Assembly (NCBI RefSeq): GCF_020662265.1
Contig: NZ_VEWM01000057.1
Coordinates: forward strand, 186,001-250,000
DNA: 64,000 nucleotides
Direction of reading: 5' to 3'
From: Psychrobacter sp. I-STPA6b
GTDB taxonomy: Bacteria > Pseudomonadota > Gammaproteobacteria > Pseudomonadales > Moraxellaceae
Position 1 is the stretch's first letter, and each line of letters begins with the position of its first letter. The translations under genes and the position numbers were made by a program. Shown here in pieces: positions 47,224 through 59,071 of this stretch. Under the pieces are notes generated by a model. The model was not told where the DNA came from and ran no database searches. It saw only the letters and a program-made list of their open reading frames with translations.

Positions 47224-49353
47224 TTAATGCGTACCTTTTAGAAAATTAACTTCAGCAACTGTTGGTGTTTTTGGTGTTTGATGACGTGGTACACCAAGTG
47301 GACGACCTAAGTCATCAACTTTTCCACCATATACCATTTGTCTATACTTCATACTATACGGAATATTAGAATTTACGCTATGACAGTTGGTATTATAGTA
47401 ATCAAAATAGCTTGTACCAGTACATAAAGAAACAGGTCTTATAGACTCTAGTTGACGACTGACTTGCAACTGTGCTTCTGGCAGTATTTTGGAAACAACG
47501 AAAGATACTCTTGGGTTAATCTGTGGATCAGTAATACGGTTCTTTTGTCCTTGAATAATTTGTGGTCGTTTGGTTTTCGAGTCCATTACCATGACATAAC
47601 GATTAACACCAAATCGTGTCAACATCATTGCCTCTTCAAACATCATGGCGATATCTTCTTGCACTGTATAATAACCATAATCATCATTTGCTCGACCAGA
47701 AAAGAACCATTCTGCTACCTGTTTACCACTATATCCCAGTTGCTTAGAACTTGGAGTCTGCCCTGCATACCAAACTTGGGCTAAATCAGATAGTTGTTTA
47801 TTGTTGAGGGGATAACTTTCTTCTAATTGACTAGAGACTGTTTGATATCCATTTCTACCAATCATATCGTATGCTGCCAACTTTGACAGTTGCTCAATAC
47901 TATAATTATTTGTACTTGCTAATGTTTGTTGTGATACATAGTCATTGGCATGTGCCAACTCATGATAAAGCAAACTGGCTAGAGGTAGAGCTATCGTTTG
48001 CAGACTACGACTACGCTCACTCGCATGAGTGGGATAATAGTCTTTGTTATATAAAACACTTCTATTATCTTTTTCATAGTCAAAATCAAAGAAATAGTTA
48101 AATTTCTTAGTATAACCAGCGCGATAGTCTTTTGAATCAGTTAATGTATCCCTTTGTTCTGGTGTCATCCATAAATAGTCTGCACTTAGATACATTGTGC
48201 CTGTGCCACCCCAATAGAAAGAAGGCTTTACATTATCCGAAATAACAATCGCTGTGGTACTGCGCAATAAACGTTTAAAATCATCATGTTTATCATAATT
48301 GCGTAAAAACTTTTCAAAGTTTTCCCCCATCCAATCATGAGAAACCACAACTCTATCCATAATATCATCAATTGTTGGCTCTTCTGTTGACTGTCCTATA
48401 AAAGGCAAAGCAGCCAGATGACAGAGTCCCTCTGTGTTCACTTTATATGACATAACACAATCAGGCAGTAAATCTGCAACAGGAGATTGACTGCGATATG
48501 CATAATGGTGATTTAACGGAGAGGTAGATAAACAATATTGCCCACTAAGTGGCGAGTCACAGAAGTAATCTCCTTTTACAACACTACCTGGGCGTAATAA
48601 AATATATGCGGTATCTTTGACACTGGGGTCTGCTTTTAGGCTAGCCTCAAACGTCAATACCTCATCTTCCCATACCTTAGACAAGGTAATTTGTGCCAGC
48701 TCACTTTTAGAGTTTTGAGAGATGACAGCATCAGGACCAGAGGTCTGTACAATATTCCACTGGTCACTTGAGATAGCTTCTCCTGTATCAAAGTATAGAC
48801 TCACTGTACCATTACTAGTTGCGACTCTATCTACACGTAACCTTGCTTTTTTCTGTTGTGATGGATTTGGAACAACATTTACTTTATAGAGAAGGGTATC
48901 TATTGTTTGCGGCGCATTATAATGATTTCTTTGCTGAACTGTTAGCTTTAGTGTATAGACACCAGGCTTATCAAATACAAACGAACTGGCTGGCTGATGC
49001 TCTGCACTAATATGTACATTTTTAGCATCCCCATGTATTACTTTCCATTGATAACTATCAATATCTTGAAAAATTTTTCCTGCCTGCTGTACTGCCAAAA
49101 ACCCAACTTGCTCACCAACATTAATCGTTCTATTAACATCACCTTGTAGATGATAAAACCCACTTACACTGGTTAATGGCTTTACAGAAGGCGTCGGTTG
49201 ATTTGTATTTGGAGGATTCGGTATTGAAGATGATGAAGGAGATGAATCTGAGCCACCACAACCAGTAACATTTAAAGTCATCAATATTGCTATTGCTACT
49301 GGTAAAGCTTGTTGTATATATTTTTTATTATAAGATTTATTTAATATCATCAT
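47224..49353 (-). CDS. Lipoprotein with an Ig/PKD-like domain and an HExxH metallopeptidase motif
   Basis: A 709-residue predicted outer-membrane lipoprotein. The signal peptide has lipobox VTGC, with the lipidated cysteine near residue 32, followed by a Ser/Pro/Asn-rich linker. A PKD/Ig-like region spans about residues 60-165 (FVFDKPGVYTLKLTVQQRNH). A later domain has the zinc-peptidase motif HELAH (His464, His468) in LLYHELAHANDYVS. Glu566 in TVQEDIAMMFEEAMML may be a third ligand. I do not recognise the family. A start at 49353 (MM) or 49350 fits; AAAAGG is upstream. It may act on surface proteins of the adjacent locus, which is speculative. Confidence 0.7.
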   Translation of the reverse strand: MMILNKSYNKKYIQQALPVAIAILMTLNVTGCGGSDSSPSSSSIPNPPNTNQPTPSVKPLTSVSGFYHLQGDVNRTINVGEQVGFLAVQQAGKIFQDIDSYQWKVIHGDAKNVHISAEHQPASSFVFDKPGVYTLKLTVQQRNHYNAPQTIDTLLYKVNVVPNPSQQKKARLRVDRVATSNGTVSLYFDTGEAISSDQWNIVQTSGPDAVISQNSKSELAQITLSKVWEDEVLTFEASLKADPSVKDTAYILLRPGSVVKGDYFCDSPLSGQYCLSTSPLNHHYAYRSQSPVADLLPDCVMSYKVNTEGLCHLAALPFIGQSTEEPTIDDIMDRVVVSHDWMGENFEKFLRNYDKHDDFKRLLRSTTAIVISDNVKPSFYWGGTGTMYLSADYLWMTPEQRDTLTDSKDYRAGYTKKFNYFFDFDYEKDNRSVLYNKDYYPTHASERSRSLQTIALPLASLLYHELAHANDYVSQQTLASTNNYSIEQLSKLAAYDMIGRNGYQTVSSQLEESYPLNNKQLSDLAQVWYAGQTPSSKQLGYSGKQVAEWFFSGRANDDYGYYTVQEDIAMMFEEAMMLTRFGVNRYVMVMDSKTKRPQIIQGQKNRITDPQINPRVSFVVSKILPEAQLQVSRQLESIRPVSLCTGTSYFDYYNTNCHSVNSNIPYSMKYRQMVYGGKVDDLGRPLGVPRHQTPKTPTVAEVNFLKGTH

Positions 49354-49752
49354 AAGAACCTTTTAAACACCTAAGTTAAGTACTATCATAATAGTACCTA
49401 ACTTGGGAATTTTAGAAAAATATAAAAGTATATATGATAATACTAACGTATTTTTTTATAAAATGCTGATTTGTTTTTAGCTTTATTAGAAAAATAATAT
49501 CAAGATAAAATCCTTATCCTTGCCATTGAGCCATCGTTACTCGCTCATTGTTACCATAATCTTTGACGGTGTGTACATTTTTCCAGCCTTGATTAAGTAG
49601 CAGTTCTCGTACTGCACTGCCCAACAAAATAAAGCAAGCATCAAACTCTACACTAGATTCTCACACAGCAACCATTTGTCTTGTAGTTATACAGTTTACT
49701 CTTAAATCAACCCCCAAAAGCCATACTTTGATAGCTATAATTATCATGCATA
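49354..49752. other. Gap between the metallopeptidase gene and the SUKH-like gene, with a prmC fragment
   Basis: The gap of 399 bases holds the promoter region of the metallopeptidase and a 107-base fragment matching the prmC 3' end (49509-49615). The rest (49616-49752) shows no gene. Confidence 0.6.
49509..49615 (-). pseudogene. Duplicated 3' end of prmC
   Basis: These bases repeat 50568-50674 with about three mismatches by eye. They carry the last 34 codons of prmC up to its stop (TTA at 49514-49516 on this strand). Similarity stops abruptly at GTACTGC. The fragment has no start and is a remnant, with the SUKH-like gene lying between the two copies. Confidence 0.85.
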
Positions 49753-50547
49753 TTAGGTATAACACACACTGCTATCAAAAATCATATGATATTGCTCTTT
49801 GTGTTGTAGCAGGTTCGTTAATGTCATAGGATAATCCTCATCATAAAAAAACACAAACCCTCTAATAAATAACTCTGCAAATGATTTATAACGTATAAAT
49901 GTTGCCTCACTAAGTGAATATATAGAAACTTCATTTTCACCATCTAAAAAACAAATATCAGAATGTAAAAAAGCTAAAGCTCCATTAACTTCCAATTCCC
50001 CATCTGCAATGACATAGTAATTTAACAAACTATCTTTATTTAAAGCAGGTAAAGATAAAAAACCATCTAATTTTTCATAATTAAAATAGTCGTCCACTTT
50101 ATTATATTCATCAAAGCTGTCTTCATCAAAATGTTCAGATAAATACTCAATAATCTCTAGCATTTCCTTTTTGTCTTGCCTATCTGAATAGTTTTTTAAT
50201 ACCCTCCAGTCATTTGGTGCATAGAATGTCGCTAAATCTTTAATATTTGGATATTTTTCCTTAACATCTTTGGCATACATCAAATATAAAGCAAAGAATT
50301 TATCAAAGAAAAATAAAACACCTGATTGCCACAAATCTATATAAGAAGGTGGCAATTTTATTTGTGCCTCTGGCATCTCATAAATTGGCTGTTTTACAAT
50401 ATCTTGCCACAATGATAATAAAAAGTTAATCTCATCAATTTCAAGATACTCTTCTAAATTATCAATATTATTTTCCAGCTCATAAGTTAATAACTCTCGC
50501 CATTTTTCCGCTGTACCAATATAACCAGATATTAAATTAACATTCAT
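49753..50547 (-). CDS. SUKH (SMI1/KNR4)-like protein, possible orphan immunity protein
   Basis: A 264-residue acidic, cytoplasmic-looking protein with no signal peptide or membrane helix. The pattern LPPSYIDLWQSG in the middle and the late ALAFLHSDICFLDG to ATFIRYKSFAELFIRGF recall the SUKH superfamily, often immunity proteins to secreted toxins. The match is by pattern only. The start has AAAGGAAAG upstream and lies 25 bases after the prmC stop. No toxin gene is adjacent. It sits between two copies of the prmC 3' end, suggesting insertion of this gene into the locus. Confidence 0.5.
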   Translation of the reverse strand: MNVNLISGYIGTAEKWRELLTYELENNIDNLEEYLEIDEINFLLSLWQDIVKQPIYEMPEAQIKLPPSYIDLWQSGVLFFFDKFFALYLMYAKDVKEKYPNIKDLATFYAPNDWRVLKNYSDRQDKKEMLEIIEYLSEHFDEDSFDEYNKVDDYFNYEKLDGFLSLPALNKDSLLNYYVIADGELEVNGALAFLHSDICFLDGENEVSIYSLSEATFIRYKSFAELFIRGFVFFYDEDYPMTLTNLLQHKEQYHMIFDSSVCYT

Positions 50548-50572
50548 TATGACTTTCCTTTTATCATAATCC

Positions 50573-51526
50573 TTATCCTTGCCATTGAGCCATCGTTACT
50601 CGCTCATTGTCACCATAATCTTTGACAGTATGTACATTTTTCCAGCCTTGATTAAGTAGCAGTTCTCGTACTGCCCTACCCTGCTCAAAGCCATGCTCGA
50701 TTGCCAATAAGCCCCCTTGTTGCAAATAATTAGGGGCATGATTGATGATGGTTTGGATATCTGCCAACCCTTGATTGTCTGCCACCAATGCGGTGATGGG
50801 CTCAGCGATTAGTGCGGTTAAATGACTATCAGCTTTATCAATATAGGGCGGATTGCTAATAATAACGCTAAATTTATCACGCTCTTGATTGTTTTCTTGA
50901 TTGGACTTAAAGATATTAGCGAACCAATCACTTTGGATAAATTGTATATTAGTCACATCATTTAATTGGGCATTTTGTTGAGCAATACTTAATGCTTCAG
51001 CGCTAAAATCAACAGCAGTTACTTGCCATATTTTAGGCATCATTTTATCCAATTCATAAGCCAAAGATATTGCCAAACAGCCTGTACCTGTCCCTAAATC
51101 CAGTAACTTGTATTGAGTTGGGTTTGAGGTTAAAGGTTGGTTATTATTGCTTAGGCTATTTTGGTTTTGCTGTATCCATGCCAACACTTGCTCAACCAAC
51201 ACTTCACTGTCAGGACGTGGGATTAAGGTATGTTCATTGACCAAAAATTTTAATGACCAGAATTCTTGATAACCTAGCAGATAAGCCAATGGTGTACCTG
51301 CCTGCATTTTTTGCACACCAGCTTGATAGTGTTGATACTCGTCTGCACTAAGCTGATAATCAGGATTGCTAAATAAAAAGCTATTGGGCTGTTTTAATAC
51401 AAATAGTAGCCAATCAGTGAGCCAAAAGTCAGGCAGGGTTTGCCTATTTTGACTGGAGTCTAAAAATTGAATTGGATTGGTTTTGATTTGTTTTTTAAGT
51501 TGGTTGATGGTTACTGTATTGGGCAT
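50573..51526 (-). CDS. prmC: Release-factor N5-glutamine methyltransferase
   Basis: S-adenosylmethionine-dependent enzyme that methylates the GGQ glutamine of release factors RF1 and RF2. Family marks are YQEFWSLKFLVNEHTLIPRP and the SAM motif LLDLGTGTGCLAISLA. VTAVDFSAEALSIAQQN, the catalytic VIISNPPYIDKADSH, and GGLLAIEHGFEQGRAVRELL follow. Length (317) is a little above E. coli's 277 because of short Asn/Gln-rich insertions near residues 125-135. The neighbouring prfA usually found upstream is absent; the gene follows a membrane protein gene by 26 bases. Confidence 0.93.
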   Translation of the reverse strand: MPNTVTINQLKKQIKTNPIQFLDSSQNRQTLPDFWLTDWLLFVLKQPNSFLFSNPDYQLSADEYQHYQAGVQKMQAGTPLAYLLGYQEFWSLKFLVNEHTLIPRPDSEVLVEQVLAWIQQNQNSLSNNNQPLTSNPTQYKLLDLGTGTGCLAISLAYELDKMMPKIWQVTAVDFSAEALSIAQQNAQLNDVTNIQFIQSDWFANIFKSNQENNQERDKFSVIISNPPYIDKADSHLTALIAEPITALVADNQGLADIQTIINHAPNYLQQGGLLAIEHGFEQGRAVRELLLNQGWKNVHTVKDYGDNERVTMAQWQG

Positions 51527-51552
51527 AAATTGACTCGTGAAAATGTCTCTTA

Positions 51553-52335
51553 TTAAAATACATAAATATAAATATTAAGTAATAGATAGAGAACTAATAC
51601 AGGAAAGAGAGCATATTGATGAAGAATAAAGTCTGCTTGGCTTTGAGTAATTTTTTGCTTACTTTGATTTTTCCATATACCCACAAAAATACTGACTAAT
51701 ATCATAATCAGCCCAGTAGCAAATAAAAATTTTATATCCCAAGCCATATAGGCTCGTTGCCAGAATAACTTTAATATTATGATTAGCCAAAATAAAGACC
51801 ATATCATCAAATTTACTTTTCTATTTTTCTTTTGATAATATTCCTGACTTTCTTTATTTACACTGCTTTGTACTAATTGTGGCAATTTATTTTTTAACTG
51901 CTGTACTAAGTTAGAAAAATCTAGACAGTATTGACTATCAATGGTCATTTTTGGTTTATTTAAACTGTAGCTTTGTTGACTGTCATAAATTTTCAATTTT
52001 TGGTCGTTGTCTTGCTGTTCTAGTCCCGTAATATGACTAATATCTGTTAGAGCAATATGTTTAACACGAATAAAACTGAAGTAATAATCAAGAGAGTTAT
52101 GGCTAATTTGCCAATATTGTCCCCAATAATTATTAACAGAAATCCAAATCAAAAAAATCACAAATACATAGCCAAGCCAATGAGTCGCCTGCCACCAGTT
52201 AAAAAAGATATCAACTGTTGGCATATAGGCAGATGACATAGCCAAAAAGATAAAAATTATAAAAATATCTATCTTCTGCATATGGGCATAATGATAGTAT
52301 CGCTTTATAGCACTATTTTTAGAGGCTTTGCCCAT
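51553..52335 (-). CDS. Membrane protein of unknown function
   Basis: A 260-residue inner-membrane protein with about five helices. Segments FIIFIFLAMSSAYMP and YVFVIFLIWISVNNYW lie near the N-terminus, with LMIWSLFWLIIILKLFW, FLFATGLIMILVSIFVG and FPVLVLYLLLNIYIYVF toward the end. The soluble part between helices 2 and 3 (ISHNSLDYYFSFIRVKHIAL) resembles a PH-like domain. I do not recognise the family. It lies 14 bases after ampG and 26 before prmC, probably one operon. Confidence 0.7.
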   Translation of the reverse strand: MGKASKNSAIKRYYHYAHMQKIDIFIIFIFLAMSSAYMPTVDIFFNWWQATHWLGYVFVIFLIWISVNNYWGQYWQISHNSLDYYFSFIRVKHIALTDISHITGLEQQDNDQKLKIYDSQQSYSLNKPKMTIDSQYCLDFSNLVQQLKNKLPQLVQSSVNKESQEYYQKKNRKVNLMIWSLFWLIIILKLFWQRAYMAWDIKFLFATGLIMILVSIFVGIWKNQSKQKITQSQADFILHQYALFPVLVLYLLLNIYIYVF

Positions 52336-52349
52336 AAAGCCAACCTTAT

Positions 52350-53972
52350 TTAATCATCATAAATATCATCATTACCACCAATGACTATATGTTTATCAAC
52401 CAAATAAATCAGTCCTAAAATCGGCACACCAATCAATGCGGTAAAGATAAAGAAAAACGGATAGCCCATATTATCGACAATCGTTCCTGAGTAGCCGCCC
52501 AAGACTTTGGGTAATAAGGTCATCAATGATGAGAAAATTGCATACTGAACCGCAGTAAAACGAATCGAGGTTAATGCTGATAAAAAGGCAATAAACACCG
52601 CACTGGCAAGCCCTGCCGCCAAATTATCAAAAATTACTGCCAAATACATATAAGGCAAACTGGCTGGGTGCATGGTCAATAGTACAAATAATAAGTTCGT
52701 AATACTGGCTAAAATAGCCCCTATCATCATCGCCCGCATGATACGGATTTTTTGTGCCAATACACCACCTAAAAAGCCCCCCGCAATAACCATCACCACA
52801 CCGACCAATTTTACGGCATTGGCGATGTCGGTTTTGCTAAAGCCCATATCTTGATAAAAGACGTTGGAGATAACCCCTGCAACAATATCTGAAATACGAT
52901 ATAGACCAATCAAGGTGAGTAATAGTAAAGCCTTTGAGCCATACCGACGGAAAAAATCAACAACTGGTTCAATCCATGTCTGGTATGCCATTTTTTTATT
53001 AACCAGTCCGATTTGCACCAACAAATAACCAATAGTTAAAGCCACTGCCAAACTGCTTAATAAATGCGTCACTTCCAAGCCAAAACTTGTTAGCACCCCT
53101 TCAGTTTCAGGTAATATACCACCCAACTCTTTAAAGGCAAAAATAAAACCAATCACTGATAAGGCAAAAACAGCGACCAAACGCAGATAATCAGAAGCAG
53201 GTTTATTTTCAACTATTTTTTCACGGATAGGCTCACGAATGATTAAGGTTGTTGCCACGCCCACACCCATCACGCCAGCCATCACCCAGTAGGTATTTCG
53301 CCATGCCTCATAGCTATAAGCCGTCTCATTTGAGCCAAAATAGGTTGCTAAATATAACGCCCCTGCCCCAGCGACAATCATACCGATACGATAACCTGCG
53401 GTATATACCGCCGATAACACCGATTGAAAATCTGGCGGCGCAAGCTCAATGCGATAAGCATCAATCACGATATCTTGCGTCGCTGAGGAAAAACCTAAAA
53501 GTACTGCTCCGATTGCCATAAAGGTCAAAGCAGTGATTTCTATCTCTCTACCAAATATTGAAAAATGACTGACATTGTCAATGGCAACACTGGGATTAAC
53601 ACTTGCCATTAAACAAATAGCAAGGATAATCAATATTTGTGAGACTAACATCCATGCCCGCCTGCGTCCTAGCCATGCGGTTAAAAATGGCAAGGGTACA
53701 GCATCAATTAATGGTGCCCAAATAAACTTAAACGAGTAACCCAATGCCGCCCAACTAAACATGGTAACCACACTGCGGTCAACGCCTGCCTCACGTAGCC
53801 ACAATGACAAACTTGAGAAAATCAGCAAAATAGGAATACCTGCCGAAAAGCCCAAAAACAGCATAATCAATGCACGTGGGTCTAGATAGGCTTTACTTGC
53901 TTCAAACCATGATTTCTTTTTGATATTTTGGGACGGTGGAGAGACGTTGGCAGATGATGTATTTGTGGACAT
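52350..53972 (-). CDS. ampG: Muropeptide MFS permease AmpG
   Basis: Inner-membrane transporter for peptidoglycan recycling, importing GlcNAc-anhydroMurNAc peptides. The conserved N-terminal region has MLFLGFSAGIPILLIFSSLS and WLREAGVDRSVVTMFSWAAL, followed by YSFKFIWAPLIDAVPLPFL. LGRRRAWMLVSQILI and GFSSATQDIVIDAYRIE also match AmpG. About 14 helices over 540 residues is normal. It heads a short minus-strand group with the unknown membrane protein and prmC. Confidence 0.92.
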   Translation of the reverse strand: MSTNTSSANVSPPSQNIKKKSWFEASKAYLDPRALIMLFLGFSAGIPILLIFSSLSLWLREAGVDRSVVTMFSWAALGYSFKFIWAPLIDAVPLPFLTAWLGRRRAWMLVSQILIILAICLMASVNPSVAIDNVSHFSIFGREIEITALTFMAIGAVLLGFSSATQDIVIDAYRIELAPPDFQSVLSAVYTAGYRIGMIVAGAGALYLATYFGSNETAYSYEAWRNTYWVMAGVMGVGVATTLIIREPIREKIVENKPASDYLRLVAVFALSVIGFIFAFKELGGILPETEGVLTSFGLEVTHLLSSLAVALTIGYLLVQIGLVNKKMAYQTWIEPVVDFFRRYGSKALLLLTLIGLYRISDIVAGVISNVFYQDMGFSKTDIANAVKLVGVVMVIAGGFLGGVLAQKIRIMRAMMIGAILASITNLLFVLLTMHPASLPYMYLAVIFDNLAAGLASAVFIAFLSALTSIRFTAVQYAIFSSLMTLLPKVLGGYSGTIVDNMGYPFFFIFTALIGVPILGLIYLVDKHIVIGGNDDIYDD

Positions 53973-56766
<2,794 letters not shown>

Positions 56767-56818
56767 TTTTGATACCTTAGGACGACATATCCTAAACTGT
56801 TCTCTATAAAAATTATAG

Positions 56819-56850
56819 ATAGTAGCCATTGTAATAATGGCTACTATTTT
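56819..56850 (+). terminator. Intrinsic terminator after katG
   Basis: ATAGTAGCCATT and AATGGCTACTAT form a 12-bp stem with a five-base loop and a short T-run. Confidence 0.75.
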
Positions 56851-57047
56851 ATTTATGCCATAAAAGAATATAAAAATACTGATATTTCTCTTTATAAGAA
56901 TATCTTAAATTCATTACACTACCCACCTGTGGCAGGTATATATACTAATATAGTGCAGAATTAAAGAATGGTATAAATATTTATCTTTCACTGACAATGC
57001 CCAACTTTAATTTTGACAACATCATCACTTATTTATAGGACTTATCT

Positions 57048-57980
57048 ATGGCAATCAATGTGGTTGTTAACCAAAGACATTTACAAATCCAGCTAAAACA
57101 GCTAGAAACTGTCTGGCATACTGTCATCAATGGCTATAATCTTAGTCAAGCTGCCAATGTACTGCATACCAGCCAATCCAGCTTGTCAAAGCACATTGCT
57201 GCCTTAGAAAACCAACTTAAAACAGATGTCTTTATACGTCAAGGTAAACGACTAACAGGGCTGACTCCAATGGGTGAAGCGTTGTTGCCACATATTGAGT
57301 CTATCTTTGCTGAGATACGCACCATTGAAAACCTTAGCTTGGATTACAATAACCCACAGACAGGTACACTAACCATCGCTACGACACATACGCAAGCCCG
57401 CTATGTCTTACCAAAAATCATCAAAAAATTTAAAGAGAATTTTCCCAAAGTACAGCTAGTGTTACAACAAGCTGACCCTGAAACCATTGCTGATATGGTC
57501 ATTCGGGGACAAGCTGATATCGGTATTGCCACTGAGTCCCTACTGCATAATGCTTACTTACGTTGTTATCGTTATTATGACTGGTCACATATCATCATTG
57601 TACCCAATGACCATGAATTAGCAGGACAAACAGATATTGACCTACCAACACTTGCCAGCTATCCACTGATTACTTATCACGGTGGGTTTACAGGACGTAG
57701 TACCATTGACAAAACTTTCCAACAAGCAGGGCTTGAGCCTGATATTGTTTTAGCCGCCTTGGACGCTGATGTGATTAGTACCTATGTCAATGCAGGGCTT
57801 GGTGTAGGTATCATTGCTGAGATGGCATTTGAGCCCAGCCATTATCAAAACTTAACAGCCATTCCAGTAAGCCATTTTGGACGTTTTACCAGTTGGATTG
57901 CTGTACGTGATGACTCTGAAGTACGTCAGTTTGGACAGGCATTTATTAAACTATGCCAAGGACAATTTGCTAAGCCATGA
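57048..57980 (+). CDS. CysB-family LysR-type transcriptional regulator
   Basis: LysR-type activator related to CysB/Cbl, which respond to sulfur metabolites. The N-terminal helix-turn-helix contains NLSQAANVLHTSQSSLSKHI. The CysB hallmark TLTIATTHTQARYVLPKIIK follows, then GQADIGIATESLL, YPLITYHGGFTGRSTIDKTF and ALDADVISTYVNAGLGVGII. The length of 310 is slightly shorter than E. coli CysB (324). AGGA is upstream of the ATG. It follows katG by 281 bases on the same strand with a terminator between, so it probably has its own promoter. It does not resemble OxyR. Confidence 0.88.
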   Translation: MAINVVVNQRHLQIQLKQLETVWHTVINGYNLSQAANVLHTSQSSLSKHIAALENQLKTDVFIRQGKRLTGLTPMGEALLPHIESIFAEIRTIENLSLDYNNPQTGTLTIATTHTQARYVLPKIIKKFKENFPKVQLVLQQADPETIADMVIRGQADIGIATESLLHNAYLRCYRYYDWSHIIIVPNDHELAGQTDIDLPTLASYPLITYHGGFTGRSTIDKTFQQAGLEPDIVLAALDADVISTYVNAGLGVGIIAEMAFEPSHYQNLTAIPVSHFGRFTSWIAVRDDSEVRQFGQAFIKLCQGQFAKP

Positions 57981-58012
57981 TTTAAAACCACAGAATCAAT
58001 AGCTTCTTGTAA

Positions 58013-58046
58013 CTCGCAATACCAAAACTTTAGTATTGCGAGCTTT
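58013..58046 (+). terminator. Terminator-like hairpin after the CysB-family gene
   Basis: CTCGCAATAC and GTATTGCGAG form a 10-bp stem with a ten-base loop. The following bases are only moderately T-rich. It lies between converging genes. Confidence 0.6.
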
Positions 58047-58078
58047 GCAATCATTAACCCTTTTAATTCACCTCACTC

Positions 58079-59047
58079 TTACATCAATCCAAAACCACGC
58101 AATACAGCAACCCCCACCGCCATTGCCAACATTGAAAATACAGTGGTAAATGCCAAAATATTTGCCGCTAGCACCTCATTACCACCCAGTGCCTTTGCCA
58201 TTACATAACTGGCCGCAGCAACAGGTGAGGCAACCATCAAAAATAGCACCCCAAAATGTACAGGTGATAAAGCAAACACCAGCCCTGCCCCAACAGCTAA
58301 TAACGGAGCAACCACAATGCGTCCAATACTTGCCTGCATACACAGTCCAGATGGTTGAATCATCGACTTGACATGGATACTTGCCCCTGCACAAATGAGT
58401 GCTACTGGTAGAGCCGTTGAGGCTAATAAATCCATCGTTTTATGCAACACACCTGTCATTGCTGGCAGTGGTAATGCCTTATAGATAAAGGCAGCAACTA
58501 AGGCAATGATTAATGGATTGCGGATAATTTTTTTACTAACCAACCGCCATTTATCCAGTTGTCTACTATGGGGAGTTTGTGAATCATGCGAAGAACGGCT
58601 AAGGGTTATCACGGCCAAAATATTAAAGACAATGGTAATTACTCCCATATATACCGCCCCAATGCTTAACCCTTCTGGTCCATAAGCATTGGCAATGGTA
58701 GCAAGCCCAATAATTGCCATGTTACTGCGAAACACCCCTTGCACAAACACTCCCTTATCTTGTTTATCGGCGACAAAGCGTTTGGCATATAACTCTGCCC
58801 CAAAAAACAATAATAAGGTGACGATAAGTCCTACCATAATCAGTTTGATTTGCTTAGCATAACTGACCTCACTACCAACCACACTTAAAAACAACAAACA
58901 AGGCAAGCAATAATTAAAGACAAAATAAGACGCTTGATTGATAAACTCTTGCCCAATCTCATGACGGCGACGCATAAAAAAACCCAACCCCATTAACAGC
59001 AGGTTGGGTAATGTAATGGATAAGGCAAAGGCAATCGCACTAAACAT
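58079..59047 (-). CDS. AEC (auxin efflux carrier) family transporter
   Basis: Membrane transporter of the AEC family, often exporting or moving small organic acids. Ten hydrophobic segments span the 322 residues. They begin MFSAIAFALSITLPNLLLMG and include FNYCLPCLLFLSVVG, QGVFRSNMAIIGLATIANAY, ALICAGASIHVKSM and FLMVASPVAAASYVMAKALGG. The substrate cannot be read from sequence. It starts 24 bases after mnmG on the same strand and may be cotranscribed with it. Confidence 0.88.
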   Translation of the reverse strand: MFSAIAFALSITLPNLLLMGLGFFMRRRHEIGQEFINQASYFVFNYCLPCLLFLSVVGSEVSYAKQIKLIMVGLIVTLLLFFGAELYAKRFVADKQDKGVFVQGVFRSNMAIIGLATIANAYGPEGLSIGAVYMGVITIVFNILAVITLSRSSHDSQTPHSRQLDKWRLVSKKIIRNPLIIALVAAFIYKALPLPAMTGVLHKTMDLLASTALPVALICAGASIHVKSMIQPSGLCMQASIGRIVVAPLLAVGAGLVFALSPVHFGVLFLMVASPVAAASYVMAKALGGNEVLAANILAFTTVFSMLAMAVGVAVLRGFGLM

Positions 59048-59071
59048 AATATCAATCGCTATATTAACTTA

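Noticed and set aside
57048..57980. Reading the LysR gene next to katG as oxyR
   Set aside because: The sequence has the CysB hallmark THTQARYVLP and FGFTGRS-like region and lacks OxyR features; adjacency alone is not evidence.
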